This document shows positions 61,777-64,000 of a DNA stretch of 64,000 nt, one piece after another; positions within the stretch are counted from its first letter, which is position 1; each line of letters begins with the position of its first letter. Source of the stretch: Trichoplax adhaerens (lineage: Eukaryota > Placozoa > Uniplacotomia > Trichoplacea > Trichoplacidae). The translations under genes and the position numbers were made by a program. The notes beneath the pieces are model-generated. The model made no database searches. It was not told the DNA's origin and was given only the letters and a program-made list of their open reading frames with translations. The stretch covers positions 189,614 to 253,613 of the forward strand of contig NW_002060944.1 of NCBI RefSeq assembly GCF_000150275.1, written 5' to 3'.

Positions 61777-64000
61777 ATGGCTACGCATAAAAATATCCGC
61801 TCTACCATTCAATATTTTCATGACAATGATGCATTTTGTAAAATTATTCCTATCGAACATTTATTATCACGTCTTGTAATGAATAAAATTATCTTGAAAA
61901 AACATGCGGCAAGAATAAAGCGTAAAAACTGCAGACAGGAAAAGAATCAATTATTCTGTCAGATTTTACGAAAAGAAAGAAATGAAACTAATTTTATGAC
62001 ATTTTGCGATTTATTGTGCTGCGAATACGATCGAAATGTGGCAGAGATTGGACGCACTTTGCATGATATGGCCAGCTCACCAGGTATATCCAATGTAATA
62101 AACATGTGATTATAAATATTGAAATGAAGGTGTAAAGTAACAATAATTAAAATACTAATTGCATTCAAGAGGTATTGGCAATAATGTCTTTCCATCGACT
62201 TTCTGGAGCTACTGTAAAACTTAAAGTATTTTCGATAGTACACTGCACTCATTTATTGCTATCTTATCATCGTGCCAATACAATACTGGTATTATTATGA
62301 GAGATATTAACAAAATACTAATAAATTCACCTATGCATTTGTCTACTTTTTCTTCAATTATAGCATGTTGGAAAGAAGACAGCTATCAAAATTTCTCGCT
62401 TGACAGCTGTATCAAACCCCTAGCTGACCTTAATTTAACTTCTTTCAATTCTCCACAATATCATGCACTAAAAATGCAGCATGATTCCAGTGGTGCTCGA
62501 CTACCAATTGGATATGTAGCGAACATCAAAGTAGAAGAACTAATTGCAATACAAAATCGGGAAGTCAAGAATCGAATCCAGTCATTGGATTTATTTTATC
62601 AAAATCCCTTCATTAAGTTAGGAGTTTTTTTAAGGGCAACTGGTATTCCGGTAACATTAATTATGGTATTGTGGCAGCAAGATTTCATTTTTTCGATGGA
62701 TATACTACAATATTTAGCCAAAGTAGGCTTACTAACCTTGTCCAAGAAAAACGAAAGGTAAAAAATCGAATATCCTTTTAGTTCTAAGAATAGGAATGGC
62801 CCATGATCGGTCTCATCCCAATATAGCTAGGTCCAATATTTGATCATTCAGTATAAGTACGATTATTTAATTCATACAGCAGCATTGACTAAAATATGAC
62901 GTCGATTTATAACATAACAGTAATGAAATTTCTCCCCGTAAATAATCCTATTTTATTGCTAGCCAATGACTGAAATTCAAGCTGTGTATAAATAAGCCCT
63001 GCAAACACTATATGCTGTTATTTGCAACTACAAAAATTTGTTTCACAGAAAATACCTAAAGTAGAAGGGTTAAATTTTTGGATATTTTTTCTAAATTCAT
63101 CCATTTGTTACCGTGATTACTAGCATCTTATGATATTAAAATCATGTTTTACTATATAGTAATAACAGCTGTAATATTTCCAGCAACGCCACCGTTAAAG
63201 TAACTTATTTTCAATCAATTGTCTAGATGATCCCAATAATACCATTCTTAATATGTACCAGTTAAGTTATTTTCTTAGTATATATGCTCTATTTACGATT
63301 AAACTTGAGGTCAACCAGTGAGAAAAGTGATATTAGTAAAATTAGATCCTATTTATAAGCATATATGTCACTTATAGAATGGAAGTTTTCAGTAAAGCTA
63401 TGGAAAAGCAGGCTAGGTTTAGTTTAAATGCGAATGATAATTAATAAATTTGTCCGTAAGGCGGTTTAAAAATATCAATTTTAATCTAAAGGCCCGGCAG
63501 TTTGCATTTCCTGAGTTGAAAATTTTACGTAGCTATCGTGACCATAAAATACCGCTAAACTAGGCAGGATTGGACAGAAGTTAAAGCCATATTTGTTTTG
63601 ACAGTTAAATTTTACTTTCTGAACACGCACCGCAGAATGTTCATTTTTGGGATTATTATACTTCCTGGATAACGAACAGTACAACTTATAATTACTAACT
63701 TGGTTTATAAATTTATGCCATAAAGATAAATGATTAATTCACATGGATATATCTTTATTTTAGGAATTGCTGCAATATCGACGAAGACGCGTTTAAATAC
63801 GTTCAAAATATCCAGTCTTATAAGCCCGATTGTCATTCTTTGCTTTTAGATGAGCTAGAATTACAATGTCATGGAAACTGGCACGAATTGCCAAATGATG
63901 GCTATATCTATCATTATCTTGTAAATCATGAGATAGCAGCAAACAAATTTAAATCAGTAAAATCGCTTATAACTAATTTGCGATGGCTTGATTGTAAAGT
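61777..64000 (+). CDS. APAF1: APAF1-like CARD protein lacking a visible NB-ARC core, 3' end outside window
   Basis: APAF1 is the scaffold of the apoptosome that activates initiator caspases. Exon 61777-62083 encodes a CARD-like six-helix domain (MATHKNIRSTIQYFHDNDAF, VMNKIILKKHAARIK, RKERNETNFMTFCDLL, IGRTLHDMA). The next exon, from somewhere in 62200-62297 to 62759, starts with a piece like the end of the NB-ARC (NSPMHLSTFSSII, cf. GSPL.LSLIGALL), then VKNRIQSLDLFYQNPFIKLG and IPVTLIMVLWQ, matching the APAF1 winged-helix segment (YYTDLSILQKDV..P..VLCILW). A third exon from 63764 reads WHELPNDGYIYHYLVNHEIA and SLITNLRWLD, matching the helical domain before the WD40 repeats (Y.YN.LAYHM..A........LDWI). 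Only about 200 bp separate the CARD and winged-helix exons, so the P-loop and Walker B part (about 250 residues) has no room. WD40 repeats, if present, lie beyond the window. A frame change at 62250-62300 is unresolved. Confidence 0.75.

Noticed and set aside
63481-63684. 67-codon minus frame within the APAF1-like gene
   Set aside because: Lies between plus-strand exons of the APAF1-like gene; no family resemblance and no splice partners.
1-64000. tRNA or rRNA genes
   Set aside because: No convincing B-box (GGTTCGAATCC-like) with a matching A-box and acceptor stem was found by eye; a tRNAscan run would be needed to exclude them.

Overview
The window looks like nuclear DNA of an early-branching animal, most likely a placozoan (Trichoplax or Hoilungia group). 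The DNA is AT-rich, most genes are split into short exons by introns of about 100-400 bp with GT..AG borders, and the recognisable proteins are typical animal ones: an R7-type RGS protein, RhoGDI, ninein, CLC-7, mitochondrial L12, Pol III subunit RPC5 and an APAF1-like CARD protein. The species is an inference. Most real genes have exons too short to form long open frames, so they were assembled by joining spliced exons by eye; exon ends given to the base rest on GT/AG and reading phase, the others are approximate.

Layout. 1-4157 (minus): Rho GDP-dissociation inhibitor, running off the left edge. 4160-7290: no convincing gene. 7293 to about 13260, perhaps 14420 (minus): R7-family RGS protein (DEP, DHEX, GGL, RGS). 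14420-17290: nothing recognised apart from hairpins near 17.05-17.2 kb. 17290-28200: an accessory region made of diverged copies of a block carrying a DUF2278 (YukJ-like) gene; one copy (23166-23786) is open and intronless, three are decayed, and their TATA-type promoters and 3' flanks were copied with them. Inside this region lies a multi-pass membrane protein gene (19296-21264, minus) broken by one stop and one frameshift. 28430-29700 (minus): a decayed TPR-repeat gene. 29.7-35.5 kb: low-complexity, repeat-bearing spacer. 35580-38772 (plus): a short ninein. 41437-47385 (minus): CLC-7-like lysosomal chloride/proton exchanger. 47.4-50.7 kb: an unusual interval with a possible transposase relic followed by a GC-richer block of TACAGTAC-rich tandem repeats carrying a YY1-like motif, ending at the start codon of MRPL12 (50698-52337, plus). 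53279-58749 (minus): POLR3E/RPC5. 58.97-60.58 kb: a satellite-like array of about 295-bp units. 61777-64000 (plus): APAF1-like gene with a CARD and the winged-helix/helical region but no visible NB-ARC P-loop, running off the right edge.

The conserved genes do not form a pathway; they are ordinary housekeeping or signalling neighbours (Rho and G-protein signalling, centrosome, lysosome, mitochondrial translation, Pol III transcription, apoptosis). The parts that look least described are the DUF2278 array, a mainly bacterial family expanding and decaying in an animal-like genome, the tandem-repeat block abutting the MRPL12 start, and the APAF1-like gene that seems to lack its nucleotide-binding core.
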